Of a DNA stretch of 64,000 nucleotides, positions 56,307-64,000 are shown one piece after another. The DNA is taken from contig NZ_FNGW01000005.1 of assembly GCF_900103615.1 (NCBI RefSeq), positions 186,001-250,000 of the forward strand, written 5' to 3'. Below the pieces are notes generated by a model. The model had not been told where the DNA came from. It was given only the letters and a program-made list of their open reading frames with translations, and ran no database searches. The position numbers and the translations under genes are program-made. Origin of the DNA: Romboutsia lituseburensis DSM 797 (lineage in GTDB: Bacteria; Bacillota; Clostridia; Peptostreptococcales; Peptostreptococcaceae). Position 1 is the stretch's first letter. Each line of letters begins with the position of its first letter.

Positions 56307-56825
56307 TTCTGAAACCACTCCTATATAAGGTAGATTTCTATATTTTTCAGCATAATCAATTCCATATCCTACTATAAATTTATCTTCTATAACAAACCCT
56401 ACATAATCAACTGGTATATCAGCTTTTCTTCTTTGTGGCTTATCTAATAAAGTACATAATTTTAATGATTTTGGATTTCTTGTTTCTAATGCTGCAACTA
56501 AATTACTTAATGTTAAACCTGAATCTATTATATCTTCTACTATTAATACATTTTTACCTTCTATATTAACATCTAAGTCTTTTAATATTTTTACAACTCC
56601 AGAACTCTCAGTTGAACTTCCATAACTAGAAACACTCATAAAATCTATATTAACATCTAAGTTTATTTTTCTTATTAAATCAGAAACAAACACACTCGCT
56701 CCTTTTAATATTCCTACTACTAAAAGTTCTTCTCCTTTGAAGTCATTCTCTATTTGCTTAGCTAATTCACTTACTTTCTCGGCTAATTGTTCTTCAGATA
56801 TCATTACTTCTGTAACTTTGAACAT
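56301..56825 (-). CDS. hpt: Hypoxanthine phosphoribosyltransferase
   Basis: Hpt salvages hypoxanthine and guanine to IMP and GMP using PRPP. The 174-residue protein has the PRPP-binding loop NVLIVEDIIDSGLTLS and the earlier LLVVGILKGASVFVSDLIR, followed by VEDIIDSG-linked KPQRRKADIPVDYVGF and VIEDKFIVGYGIDYAEKYRNLP. The ATG at 56825 has TTTAGGAGG eight bases upstream. In Bacillus it is in the ftsH region; here it is a single gene with its own terminator. Confidence 0.95.
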   Translation of the reverse strand: MFKVTEVMISEEQLAEKVSELAKQIENDFKGEELLVVGILKGASVFVSDLIRKINLDVNIDFMSVSSYGSSTESSGVVKILKDLDVNIEGKNVLIVEDIIDSGLTLSNLVAALETRNPKSLKLCTLLDKPQRRKADIPVDYVGFVIEDKFIVGYGIDYAEKYRNLPYIGVVSEV

Positions 56826-57188
56826 ATTATTCCTCCTAAATTTACGTATATTATTATACCCATAGTATAACATATATCTATTAATATTAGAATATTTTTA
56901 TTTAATTTTTAATAATAATTCGTAATATGTATTTTAATCGTATATATACATCTATATTTTATCCTAATTTTTATAAAAAATTCACTGCTTAAACCGTCAG
57001 GTGAATGATACACTTCATTACGCTAGCAACTTCGTTTGTTGTTTGGCAATATCATCAAATCTATAATTTGTAGATTCTGTATTTAGATGATAATTTATAA
57101 GTTTATTATGCTAAGTTTAATCATTAACTCCCTATTATATTGTATTTATATTATAATGAAGATGTATAAACTAATTAGGAGGTACTTT
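56826..57188. other. Divergent intergenic region between hpt and the CobD-like gene
   Basis: About 360 AT-rich bases carrying both promoters; a plus-strand TATAAT is at 57152-57157. A less AT-rich segment (56985-57060) contains a sequence that may be a third, poor copy of the repeat at 43877 and 49377 (AGCAACTTCGTTTGTTG at 57025-57041). No gene seen. Confidence 0.4.
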
Positions 57189-58265
57189 ATGAGTGTAAAT
57201 CATGGAGCTAATTTATATGACTTATCTAAAAAATATGGTTTTTCAAAAGATGATTTTTTAGATTTTAGTTCTAATATAAATCCTTTTGGAGCGTCTCAGC
57301 TTGCAAAAGAAAATATAATAAATAATATAAACCAAGTATCTATATATCCAGATCCTAGCTACGTAAATTTAAAGGCTTCTATTTCTGGATACTGTAATTG
57401 TTCTACAGAAAACATAGTTCTAGGGAGTGGTGCTACTGAGCTAATTTCTTCATTTATAGAAACTATAAATCCAAAGAAAGCGTTACTTCTTTCACCTGCT
57501 TATTCTGAATATGAAAAAGAATTAAAGAAAGCTGGTTGTGTAATAGAAAAATATTATTCGAAGTCTGAAAACAATTTCAAAATAGAAGTTAGTAAATTAA
57601 TTGAAACTATAAATAGCAATAAATACGATTTGGTAATTATATGTAATCCAAATAATCCAACAGGATTTGCTTTTAATTGCAATGAAATCTCACTATTATT
57701 AAAATCAATTTCTTCATTTGTAATGATTGATGAAACATACATAGAATTTACTAATACTACAGAATTTTCTTCTACTAACCTAGTTGATAATTTCAGTAAT
57801 TTATTTGTAATAAGAGGAACTTCTAAGTTCTTTTCTACACCAGGAATAAGACTAGGATATGGTCTTATATCTAACTCTAAAATTAGAGATAATATTAACT
57901 CTCATTTAGACTTATGGAATGTAAATATTTTTGCTTCTTTAATGGGAGAAGTAATGTTTAAGGACTTAAATTTTATAAATAATACAATTGATGTTATGAC
58001 TAATCAAAGAAATTTATTAATAAATGAACTTAGTAAATTTAAGAATTTAAATGTTTATGATAGTCAGGGCAATTTTATTTTATGCCAAATAAAAACTAAA
58101 AATATAACGGCTAATGAACTTAGAGAAAAATTAATACCTAATAGAATAATAATTAGAGATTGTTCTTCTTTTGATGGATTAGATGAGTACTTCTTTAGAG
58201 TATGTATTTTAAAACCAGAAGATAACTTACTTCTTTTAGATAAATTAAACGAAATTTTAAATTAA
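57189..58265 (+). CDS. CobD/HisC-like PLP-dependent aminotransferase
   Basis: A 358-residue fold-type I PLP enzyme. The opening NHGANLYDLSKKYGFSKDD with FLDFSSNINPFG is characteristic of L-threonine-O-3-phosphate decarboxylase CobD, which makes the aminopropanol arm of cobalamin; NPNNPTGFAF, MIDETYIEF and the Schiff-base lysine region GTSKFFSTPGIRLGYG are shared with histidinol-phosphate aminotransferases. The ATG at 57189 has TTAGGAGG upstream; the frame extends 34 codons further through hydrophobic, non-conserved sequence. No cobalamin or histidine genes are nearby, so the substrate is uncertain. Confidence 0.8.
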   Translation: MSVNHGANLYDLSKKYGFSKDDFLDFSSNINPFGASQLAKENIINNINQVSIYPDPSYVNLKASISGYCNCSTENIVLGSGATELISSFIETINPKKALLLSPAYSEYEKELKKAGCVIEKYYSKSENNFKIEVSKLIETINSNKYDLVIICNPNNPTGFAFNCNEISLLLKSISSFVMIDETYIEFTNTTEFSSTNLVDNFSNLFVIRGTSKFFSTPGIRLGYGLISNSKIRDNINSHLDLWNVNIFASLMGEVMFKDLNFINNTIDVMTNQRNLLINELSKFKNLNVYDSQGNFILCQIKTKNITANELREKLIPNRIIIRDCSSFDGLDEYFFRVCILKPEDNLLLLDKLNEILN

Positions 58266-58283
58266 ATATAAAGATTATAATAA

Positions 58284-58327
58284 ATAGCATACATATTTTT
58301 TCTAGGACATGTATGCTATATTTTTTA
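58284..58327 (+). terminator. Terminator after the CobD-like gene
   Basis: ATAGCATACAT (58284-58294), 14-base loop, complement (58309-58319), then T-rich tail on the plus strand. Confidence 0.85.
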
Positions 58328-58352
58328 ATACTTATATAAATTTTAAAATAAT

Positions 58353-60014
58353 TTACTTTAATATAAAGCTATCTATAAGGGACTTTAACATTTGTGCTTG
58401 CCCACTTAATTCTTCACTAGCAGCTGCACTTTCTTCAGATGTAGCTGAATTAGTTTGTACTACAGCTGATATTTGATCTACTCCTAATGTAACTTGAGAT
58501 ATTGCATTAGCTTGCTCTTCAGAGGCTGTAGCTATTTTATCAACTAAAGTTATAGTTTGATTTGTTTTTTCAATTATTCTTTCTAATGACTTAGCTGTAT
58601 TTGCTAAAATTTCAGTTCCATTATCTACAGCTGTTATTGAATTTTCAATAAGTAGCGCTGTATTTTTAGCAGCTTCAGCCGACTTAGCAGCTAAATTTCT
58701 TACTTCATCAGCAACAACTGCAAATCCCTTACCAGCAGACCCAGCTCTTGCTGCTTCTACCGCAGCATTTAATGCTAATATATTTGTTTGGAATGCGATA
58801 TCATCTATAGTTTTTATTATTCTACCTATTTCGTTAGACGTAAATGCAATTTCATTCATAGCGCTAATCATCTGTTTCATTTGATTATTTCCATCTTCAA
58901 CTTCTTGACCAGAACTTAAAGTTAACTCATTAGCTTCTTTAGCATTGCTTGCTGTAGTTTTTATTTTTTCCGATATATCAGCTATTGTTGCAGATAGCTC
59001 TTCTATAGAACTAGCTTGCTCTGTAGCCCCTTGCGATAACATTTGTGATCCACTTGCTACTTGTTCAGAAGCAGCTTCAACTTCTTCTGATGCTGAATTT
59101 ATTTGAGACATAGTCTCACTTAGATCAGAGGTTATCTTGTTTATAGAATTTCTAATATTTTCGAAAACACCGACATACTCTACTTCTGTTTCAACATTAA
59201 AATTACCCGCTGAAACCTCATCTAAAACACGAACTGAATCTTTTATAACTAAATTAATTCTATCACTCATTTGACGAATACTATCTGATAAAATACCTAA
59301 TTCATCTGCTGATTCATAATTGACTTCTATATCAAAATCTCCCTCTGCCATCTTATTAGCAGCTACTTCTATCTCCTCAATTGGATTTTTTAAAAGATTT
59401 GTTATATATACTGCTATAAATAAACCAATTGCTATTGTTGCTATTCCTAAAATTATTGCTATAAGAACGACATTTTTTACAGTATTCTTTATATCTTTAT
59501 GAAAATTTTCTCCATCCATTCTAGAGTTATCATAAAGAGCTATCGATGCTTTTGAACTTTCATCAAAAATAGCCTTATAAGATGGTGAGTTTAGGTTAGA
59601 TTTAGCTCCTTCTAAGTTTCCACTCTCTAAAAATGAGTAAGTTATATTAGCCTGCTCCTTTAATTTATTTACTGCATTTTCCATTGCATCTACATGACTT
59701 TTATCTCCTACATAATTTTTACGAACTATATCAAGTCTTTCGTATGCACTATCTAAATTTTTTAAAACTTCATCTTTATATTCTATACTACCTTCTGAAA
59801 GTACCTCACTTACAAGACACCTACCAATTGAGTTTACTTCTCTACGTACTCCCATAGCTTCACTTGTTACTTCATAAGGCCCACTAAATATTTCATCAGT
59901 TAGAGTTCCTAAATGTATCAGCTTTAATACGGTATAAGAAATAGTAAATATTGAAACTAATAATACTAATATAAAAGATAACCTTAGCTTCCTTCCAATT
60001 TTTAAGTTTTTCAT
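58353..60014 (-). CDS. Methyl-accepting chemotaxis protein
   Basis: A 553-residue transmembrane chemoreceptor. It has an N-terminal membrane helix (about 13-33), a four-helix-bundle periplasmic-type sensor (about 34-185), a second membrane helix (about 186-208), HAMP segments (about 208-300) and a cytoplasmic signalling domain (about 300-553). The hairpin tip [20 protein letters not shown] and [12 protein letters not shown] is diagnostic. The ligand is unknown. The gene is isolated from chemotaxis operons; it indicates a motile cell or a receptor coupled to another pathway. Confidence 0.94.
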   Translation of the reverse strand: MKNLKIGRKLRLSFILVLLVSIFTISYTVLKLIHLGTLTDEIFSGPYEVTSEAMGVRREVNSIGRCLVSEVLSEGSIEYKDEVLKNLDSAYERLDIVRKNYVGDKSHVDAMENAVNKLKEQANITYSFLESGNLEGAKSNLNSPSYKAIFDESSKASIALYDNSRMDGENFHKDIKNTVKNVVLIAIILGIATIAIGLFIAVYITNLLKNPIEEIEVAANKMAEGDFDIEVNYESADELGILSDSIRQMSDRINLVIKDSVRVLDEVSAGNFNVETEVEYVGVFENIRNSINKITSDLSETMSQINSASEEVEAASEQVASGSQMLSQGATEQASSIEELSATIADISEKIKTTASNAKEANELTLSSGQEVEDGNNQMKQMISAMNEIAFTSNEIGRIIKTIDDIAFQTNILALNAAVEAARAGSAGKGFAVVADEVRNLAAKSAEAAKNTALLIENSITAVDNGTEILANTAKSLERIIEKTNQTITLVDKIATASEEQANAISQVTLGVDQISAVVQTNSATSEESAAASEELSGQAQMLKSLIDSFILK

Positions 60015-60186
60015 ATATCTCCTCCTATTAATTTATAATATAAATGCATCGTTACACATAAACTTTGCATAAATAACTTCTATATTATAGCTAGATCATA
60101 TTTTAAATTATATTTTCAAATTAAATTTTAAGAATACTATGCACTTATATATATACGTAATAAAGCAATATTTCTTTAGTTTCTAC

Positions 60187-60224
60187 AAAAAAAAGACTAA
60201 TCTCTAAATTGAGATTAGTCTTTT
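60187..60224 (-). terminator. Terminator after the dicarboxylate symporter gene
   Basis: AAAAGACTAATCTC (60191-60204), six-base loop, complement (60211-60224), T8 on the minus strand. Confidence 0.92.
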
Positions 60225-60247
60225 GAATTTCAATATGACTCGACTGA

Positions 60248-61444
60248 TTAAGCCGCTTTCGAAGATTTCTTATTCATCTTATTGTTTATGTGATCTACAA
60301 CTGCTGCTATGGCATTATCTCCTGATACGTTAGCGGCAGTCCCAAAACTATCTTGAGTTAAGTATAATGCTATCATTAAACTTGCTAAACCACCATCTGA
60401 AGGTATACCTATCATTGGTAAGAATGGTAGTGCACTCATTATTGCCCCTCCTGGAGCTCCTGGTGCTGCAACCATTGCTATTCCTAACATTAATATGAAT
60501 GGGAACATTGTTCCAAAACTATGATCCATATTATTCATCATAAGTACTGCTACAGCAAATGATGTAACTGAAATTATACTTCCTGATAAGTGAATTGTTG
60601 CACATAAAGGTACACAGAATTCTCTTATTTCTTTACTTACACCATTGTTTTTAGCACATTCAACGTTAACTGGTATAGTAGCTGCTGAAGATTGAGTACC
60701 TACAGCTGTTAAATAACCAGGTACTTGATTCTTTAACATTTTGAAAGGATTCTTTCCTGTATAAGCACCTGCTGCTGTAAATTGTATTACAAGATAGATT
60801 AAATGTAATGGTATTACTACGAAGAATACTTTCCAGAATACACCTAATATATTCCAAACTTGTCCTGCTGCTGTGATATTTGCAAATGTACCTGCTATAT
60901 ATAATGGTAATAAAGGTATAATTACTGTTGATAATACTTTTGTAACTATTTCTTGGAATTCCTGGAATATATTATGTAAAGTTTGCCCTTTTCCATTATT
61001 TCTAAGAGCAGATATTCCTAGACCCATTGTAAATGCAAACACTATTGCTGCTGTTACATCTACCATTGGTTCTAGTGGTATTGTAAAGTATGGTGATAAC
61101 ATTCCTGCTTCAGGATCCCCTATTTGTGCTGCAACCCCTGCATCTATAAAAGATGGGAATATTATTGATGCTACTAAAAATGCCATAGTTCCTGCTATAA
61201 TTGTTGAACCATAAGCAATTCCTGTTGTTATCCCTAATAACTTACCAGCCCCTGTAGCTAAATCAGCTATACCAGCTGTAACAAATCCTATTATTATAAA
61301 TGGTATAACGAATTTTAAGAAGGCTGAGAATAAAGTACTTGCAGTTACCAGAATTTTTGTTATAGCTTCTGGTGCATAACTACCGATTAAAATACCGACT
61401 ATGATACCCATAATTAACTTAGGAACTAATCCTATTTTCTTCAT
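60248..61444 (-). CDS. Dicarboxylate/amino acid:cation symporter (DAACS family)
   Basis: A 398-residue SLC1-type sodium- or proton-coupled transporter for glutamate, aspartate, dicarboxylates or serine/threonine. Family features are the helical-hairpin region GTQSSAATIPVNVECAKNNG with serine-rich HP1, the TM7 region and HP2 APGAPGGAIMSALPFL, and DSFGTAANVSGDNAIAA in TM8. Substrate is not decided by eye. The ATG at 61444 follows AGGGGGAA, and a clear promoter lies at 61485-61513. Confidence 0.92.
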   Translation of the reverse strand: MKKIGLVPKLIMGIIVGILIGSYAPEAITKILVTASTLFSAFLKFVIPFIIIGFVTAGIADLATGAGKLLGITTGIAYGSTIIAGTMAFLVASIIFPSFIDAGVAAQIGDPEAGMLSPYFTIPLEPMVDVTAAIVFAFTMGLGISALRNNGKGQTLHNIFQEFQEIVTKVLSTVIIPLLPLYIAGTFANITAAGQVWNILGVFWKVFFVVIPLHLIYLVIQFTAAGAYTGKNPFKMLKNQVPGYLTAVGTQSSAATIPVNVECAKNNGVSKEIREFCVPLCATIHLSGSIISVTSFAVAVLMMNNMDHSFGTMFPFILMLGIAMVAAPGAPGGAIMSALPFLPMIGIPSDGGLASLMIALYLTQDSFGTAANVSGDNAIAAVVDHINNKMNKKSSKAA

Positions 61445-61484
61445 GAAACTTCCCCCTTATGTTGTTATTTGTCTTTCATAGTCT

Positions 61485-61513
61485 ATATTAAAGCATTTTC
61501 CGCCATTCGTCAA
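61485..61513 (-). promoter_or_regulatory. Promoter of the dicarboxylate symporter gene
   Basis: On the minus strand TTGACG (61513-61508), 17 bases, TAATAT (61490-61485), about 40 bases before the start codon. Confidence 0.7.
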
Positions 61514-61662
61514 CGTTTTCCTTCCATTTTCCTCCTTTAAGGTTAATTTTTTGTCATTTTAGTTATTTTTTTTTAACACATTTTTAATCTAATTTTAATA
61601 TTCAGAATTTTCTTTTTTATGATTTTTTTGTCGAATTTTATTATATTTTTTGTTTTTTTAAT

Positions 61663-61699
61663 AAAAAAAGAGCAGTTTTATTTTATTACTGCTCTTTTT
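61663..61699 (-). terminator. Terminator after the ykvA-like gene
   Basis: AAAAAGAGCAGT (61665-61676) with ACTGCTCTTTTT (61688-61699), overlapping the stop codon; A/T tails. Confidence 0.88.
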
Positions 61700-62078
61700 C
61701 ATCTTTTACACTAAATTTAACACCCTTTATGATATTAGGGTTATTTTCTTCTTTTATTATTTTTTTATATTTCTCAACTTCTTCATTTATTATTCCTAAG
61801 CACCATATAAATACAAATATATCATCTACTAATCCAAATACTCCTGTTATAATTTCAGGTATCAAATCTATTCCTGATATCATATATAAAAGAGCTACAC
61901 CAAAAGCAAATATAACTTTAAATTTGGATATTATACTAACTCTTCTATCAGTTATAAAGTCAGGAATTTTAAATACATTTACGATAAAAAGTAATCCAAA
62001 TTTAGATTTTCTAAATCTCACTAAAACTTTTTTTAATTGGTCTAATAATATATCTATTACTTTTATAATTTTATTCAT
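61686..62078 (-). CDS. YkvA/DUF1232 family membrane protein
   Basis: A protein of about 130 residues with a helical amphipathic N-terminus and hydrophobic segments around 47-65 and 70-95. The middle SGIDLIPEIITGVFGLVDD matches the DUF1232 core, whose signature is D-x-I-P-D-x-I-P-x-x-G-x-x-D-D; here one proline pair is replaced by PEII. Function unknown. The ATG at 62078 follows GAGGTGG at short spacing. It stands between asnA and the symporter. Confidence 0.83.
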   Translation of the reverse strand: MNKIIKVIDILLDQLKKVLVRFRKSKFGLLFIVNVFKIPDFITDRRVSIISKFKVIFAFGVALLYMISGIDLIPEIITGVFGLVDDIFVFIWCLGIINEEVEKYKKIIKEENNPNIIKGVKFSVKDEKEQ

Positions 62079-62143
62079 ATACCACCTCATAAAAGTTTAA
62101 TTTAATACTTATTATAACCTATATGAAGCTTTCAATAAATATA

Positions 62144-63148
62144 TTATAATAAATGAATTCCAGCTTCTTTACATTCTTTAACCATCTCATTAGGCCAGAT
62201 TCCAACTTGAACTTCACCAATATGAGCTTTATTTAAGAAGTACATGCATATTCTTGATTGCCCAATACCTCCACCTATAGTATAAGGAAGCTTTCCTTCT
62301 AATAAGGCCTTGTGATAATCCAACTCTCTTCTTTCATTACATCCCGACATTTTTAATTGCTTATCTAAACTTTTTTCATCTACTCTTATTCCCATAGAAG
62401 ATAACTCTAGAGCATTATCTAAAACAGGGTTGTAGAAAAGTATATCTCCATTTAATTCCCAATCATCATAATCAGGACTTCTTCCATCATGTTTCTCTCC
62501 AGTAGTTAATACCTTTCCTATTTGCATTAAAAATACTGCACCTTTTTCTTTTACTACCTTATTTTCTCTTTCTTTTGGAGTTAATCCTGGATACATATCT
62601 AGTAATTCTTGTGATGTTACAAAAGCTATTTTTTCAGGTAATACTTTCTTTATTTCTGGATATATACTGCATACATGATTTTCTGTTGCTTTAAATACAT
62701 CATAAATTTTTTCTACAACTTCTTTTAATGTTTGCATGTTTCTTTCTTCTTTATTTATTATAAGCTCCCAATCCCATTGGTCTACATATATAGAATGTAT
62801 ATTGTCTAACTCTTCATCTTTTCTTATAGCATTCATATCAGTGTATATCCCTTTGCCAACTGGGAATCCATATTTTTTAAGAGCCATTCTTTTCCATTTA
62901 GCTAAAGATTGTACTATTTCAGCTTTCTTACCCATATCAGGAACCTCAAAGCTAACAGCTTTTTCTATTCCATTTAAATCATCATTAGTTCCTGTTTCCG
63001 GTAATACAAATAATGGTGACGATACTCTTGTTAATCTTAATGATTCACCTAATTTATTTTCAAAGAAATCTTTTAAATCCTTTATCGCTTCTTGAGTTTG
63101 TATAACTCCTAAACTTGTTTTATATTGTTCTGGTATTATTAAGCACAT
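62144..63148 (-). CDS. asnA: Aspartate--ammonia ligase AsnA
   Basis: AsnA makes asparagine from aspartate, ammonia and ATP, and is structurally related to aspartyl-tRNA synthetase. The 334-residue protein has the expected class II synthetase-like core: FEVPDMGKKAEIVQSLAKWKR, the substrate-binding IYVDQWDWEL and the C-terminal YTIGGGIGQSRICMYFL. A T-box leader precedes it, so its expression should respond to uncharged tRNA, most plausibly tRNA-Asn. It is monocistronic. Confidence 0.96.
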   Translation of the reverse strand: MCLIIPEQYKTSLGVIQTQEAIKDLKDFFENKLGESLRLTRVSSPLFVLPETGTNDDLNGIEKAVSFEVPDMGKKAEIVQSLAKWKRMALKKYGFPVGKGIYTDMNAIRKDEELDNIHSIYVDQWDWELIINKEERNMQTLKEVVEKIYDVFKATENHVCSIYPEIKKVLPEKIAFVTSQELLDMYPGLTPKERENKVVKEKGAVFLMQIGKVLTTGEKHDGRSPDYDDWELNGDILFYNPVLDNALELSSMGIRVDEKSLDKQLKMSGCNERRELDYHKALLEGKLPYTIGGGIGQSRICMYFLNKAHIGEVQVGIWPNEMVKECKEAGIHLL

Positions 63149-63233
63149 ATTTTATACTCTCCTTATTTTTTATAATTTGAGTATGACGTCATACATTTAC
63201 TAAATTTAGACTTGGCCTTAGTCTTTTTTAAAT

Positions 63234-63534
63234 ATAAAAAAACCTTTCGTCTCTATATAAAAATATAGGGACGAAAGGTTTAACTTCCGCGGTGCCACCC
63301 TGGTTAGCTTAAAAAATAAGCTCCACTTATAACGCAGCGAGATTTACTCTCAGTGCATTCCAATTTGATAACGGTTTGGTTCCGACTAAGCCTACTTTAA
63401 TAAATTTCGGTTAGTAACTCCAGGATGTTCTTCAATATAGACTTCGTATTGGACTCTCACTACCACCAACTCGCTGGGACTACATTACTATATTTACTCT
63501 TCCTTTCACAGTCTTTAAAACTTCTTTGTGATTT
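63234..63534 (-). promoter_or_regulatory. T-box leader of asnA
   Basis: On the minus strand the T-box core AACCAGGGTGGCACCGCGG (63305-63287) is followed by a terminator (63281-63263 with 63258-63240, core AAACCTTTCGTC, then T7). Upstream, GGTGGTAGTGAGAGTCC (63468-63452) resembles the conserved distal part of stem I. A candidate AAC specifier lies at 63412-63410 in CTAACCGA; the position is not proven. Uncharged tRNA-Asn would favour antitermination. Confidence 0.93.
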
Positions 63535-63540
63535 TATATA

Positions 63541-63569
63541 ATAATAATCTACTTGATTTTATATGTCAA
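63541..63569 (-). promoter_or_regulatory. Promoter of the T-box/asnA transcript
   Basis: TTGACA (63569-63564), 17-base spacer, TATTAT (63546-63541) on the minus strand. The remaining AT-rich bases up to 63814 hold nothing I can identify. Confidence 0.8.
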
Positions 63570-63814
63570 ATTATTTTTGACATTTTCAAAAAAAACATAT
63601 TTTTTTTAGTTATTCTTTTAATGATTTAAGTTAATTTAAATTAACTAAAACCATTATTATTTTATTATTTTTAAATAAAAATCTTATTTAACTATATTTT
63701 CTAAAAATTTTTAATTTTTTTCAAATATTAAGTTTTTTATTATCTTAATAATTATTTATATGTTATATTTTATAATTCGTAACATTCTTAATTTTATTTT
63801 TTATATTTTTTTAA

Positions 63815-64000
63815 TTATACAATATTGCTTTCATCATCATCGTTTATTGTAGAATTACCTCTTATTTGATCAGCAGTTACAATTTTATAGTTTTTAAATA
63901 TTGCATACCCTATAAATCCAGCTATTATACTGACTACCATACATCCAATAGCTGCTATTGCAACCTTACCTGCAGGGTTATATGCAAACATTATTGCAAG
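63815..64000 (-). CDS. C-terminal fragment of an unidentified membrane protein (partial)
   Basis: Sixty-one codons ending at TAA (63817-63815) and open to the window edge. The visible part is one strongly hydrophobic helix (VAIAAIGCMVVSIIAGFIG) preceded by YNPAGK and followed by a polar tail KNYKIVTADQIRGNS with an acidic end DDDESNIV. It looks like the last helix of a transporter. I cannot name the family from this fragment. Confidence 0.7.
   Translation of the reverse strand, partial: LAIMFAYNPAGKVAIAAIGCMVVSIIAGFIGYAIFKNYKIVTADQIRGNSTINDDDESNIV

Noticed and set aside
1-64000. CRISPR array, prophage, insertion sequence or integrated element
   Set aside because: No regularly spaced repeats, transposase, integrase, phage genes or flanking target duplications were seen.
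1-64000. tRNA or rRNA genes
   Set aside because: No cloverleaf with TTCGA-type arms or rRNA conserved blocks was recognised on either strand.

Overview
This is an AT-rich chromosomal window from a low-GC, spore-forming anaerobic Firmicute. A pyruvate:ferredoxin oxidoreductase, a rubrerythrin, an alpha/beta-type SASP, class III fructose-1,6-bisphosphatase and a C. difficile-like division cluster (SpoVD/SpoVE type, with small basic protein and two DUF881 proteins) point to Peptostreptococcaceae, near Clostridioides, Romboutsia or Paraclostridium. The genus cannot be fixed from this sequence. I see no phage, insertion sequence, CRISPR array, rRNA or tRNA. This is core chromosome, and most of its unusual content lies in leaders and small conserved genes.

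Layout. 1-15.5 kb: the dcw (division and cell wall) cluster on the minus strand, reading lgt-rsmH | ftsL-like, spoVD, murF, mraY, murD, spoVE, murG, murA | ftsQ, DUF881, DUF881, sbp, ftsZ (cut by the window edge). Intrinsic terminators follow rsmH and murA, so it is at least three transcriptional blocks. No mraZ, murB or ftsA is present. The Shine-Dalgarno sequences of spoVE and murA both lie inside predicted hairpins. 15.7-18.2 kb: a BusR-like GntR/RCK_C regulator facing a BCCT osmolyte transporter whose promoter carries an inverted repeat. 18.2-22 kb: a three-gene operon (membrane-anchored ferrochelatase-like protein, yfmF, yfmH), divergent from ychF. 23.3-27.4 kb: a CstA pyruvate/peptide transporter beside a LytS/LytTR two-component system. 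27.4-31.2 kb: a MurE-type ligase without the DAP-binding DNPR motif, an Asp/Glu racemase and an ATP-grasp ligase, a set that fits a D-aspartate cross-bridge peptidoglycan.

31.5-35 kb: a glucose-type PTS EIICBA and its GlcT-type antiterminator, each preceded by an RAT/terminator element. 35-44.6 kb: rubrerythrin, fbp, a small secreted protein, nifJ, deoC, an HxlR regulator and pduL. 44.8-49.3 kb: a YozG-like regulator with DUF2975, then overlapping aroC-aroB-aroA. 49.6-53.9 kb: a flavodoxin-like protein, an RsbU-like phosphatase, two unknown proteins, a 56-residue small ORF and a SASP. 53.9-64 kb: a BaiN-like flavoprotein, a PAP2 phosphatase, hpt, a CobD-like enzyme, a chemoreceptor, a dicarboxylate symporter, a YkvA-like protein, asnA with a T-box leader, and the tail of an unidentified membrane protein.

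Start sites were revised from the longest reading frame where a clear ribosome binding site demanded it. Motif positions are hand counts and family names are by recognition, not database search.
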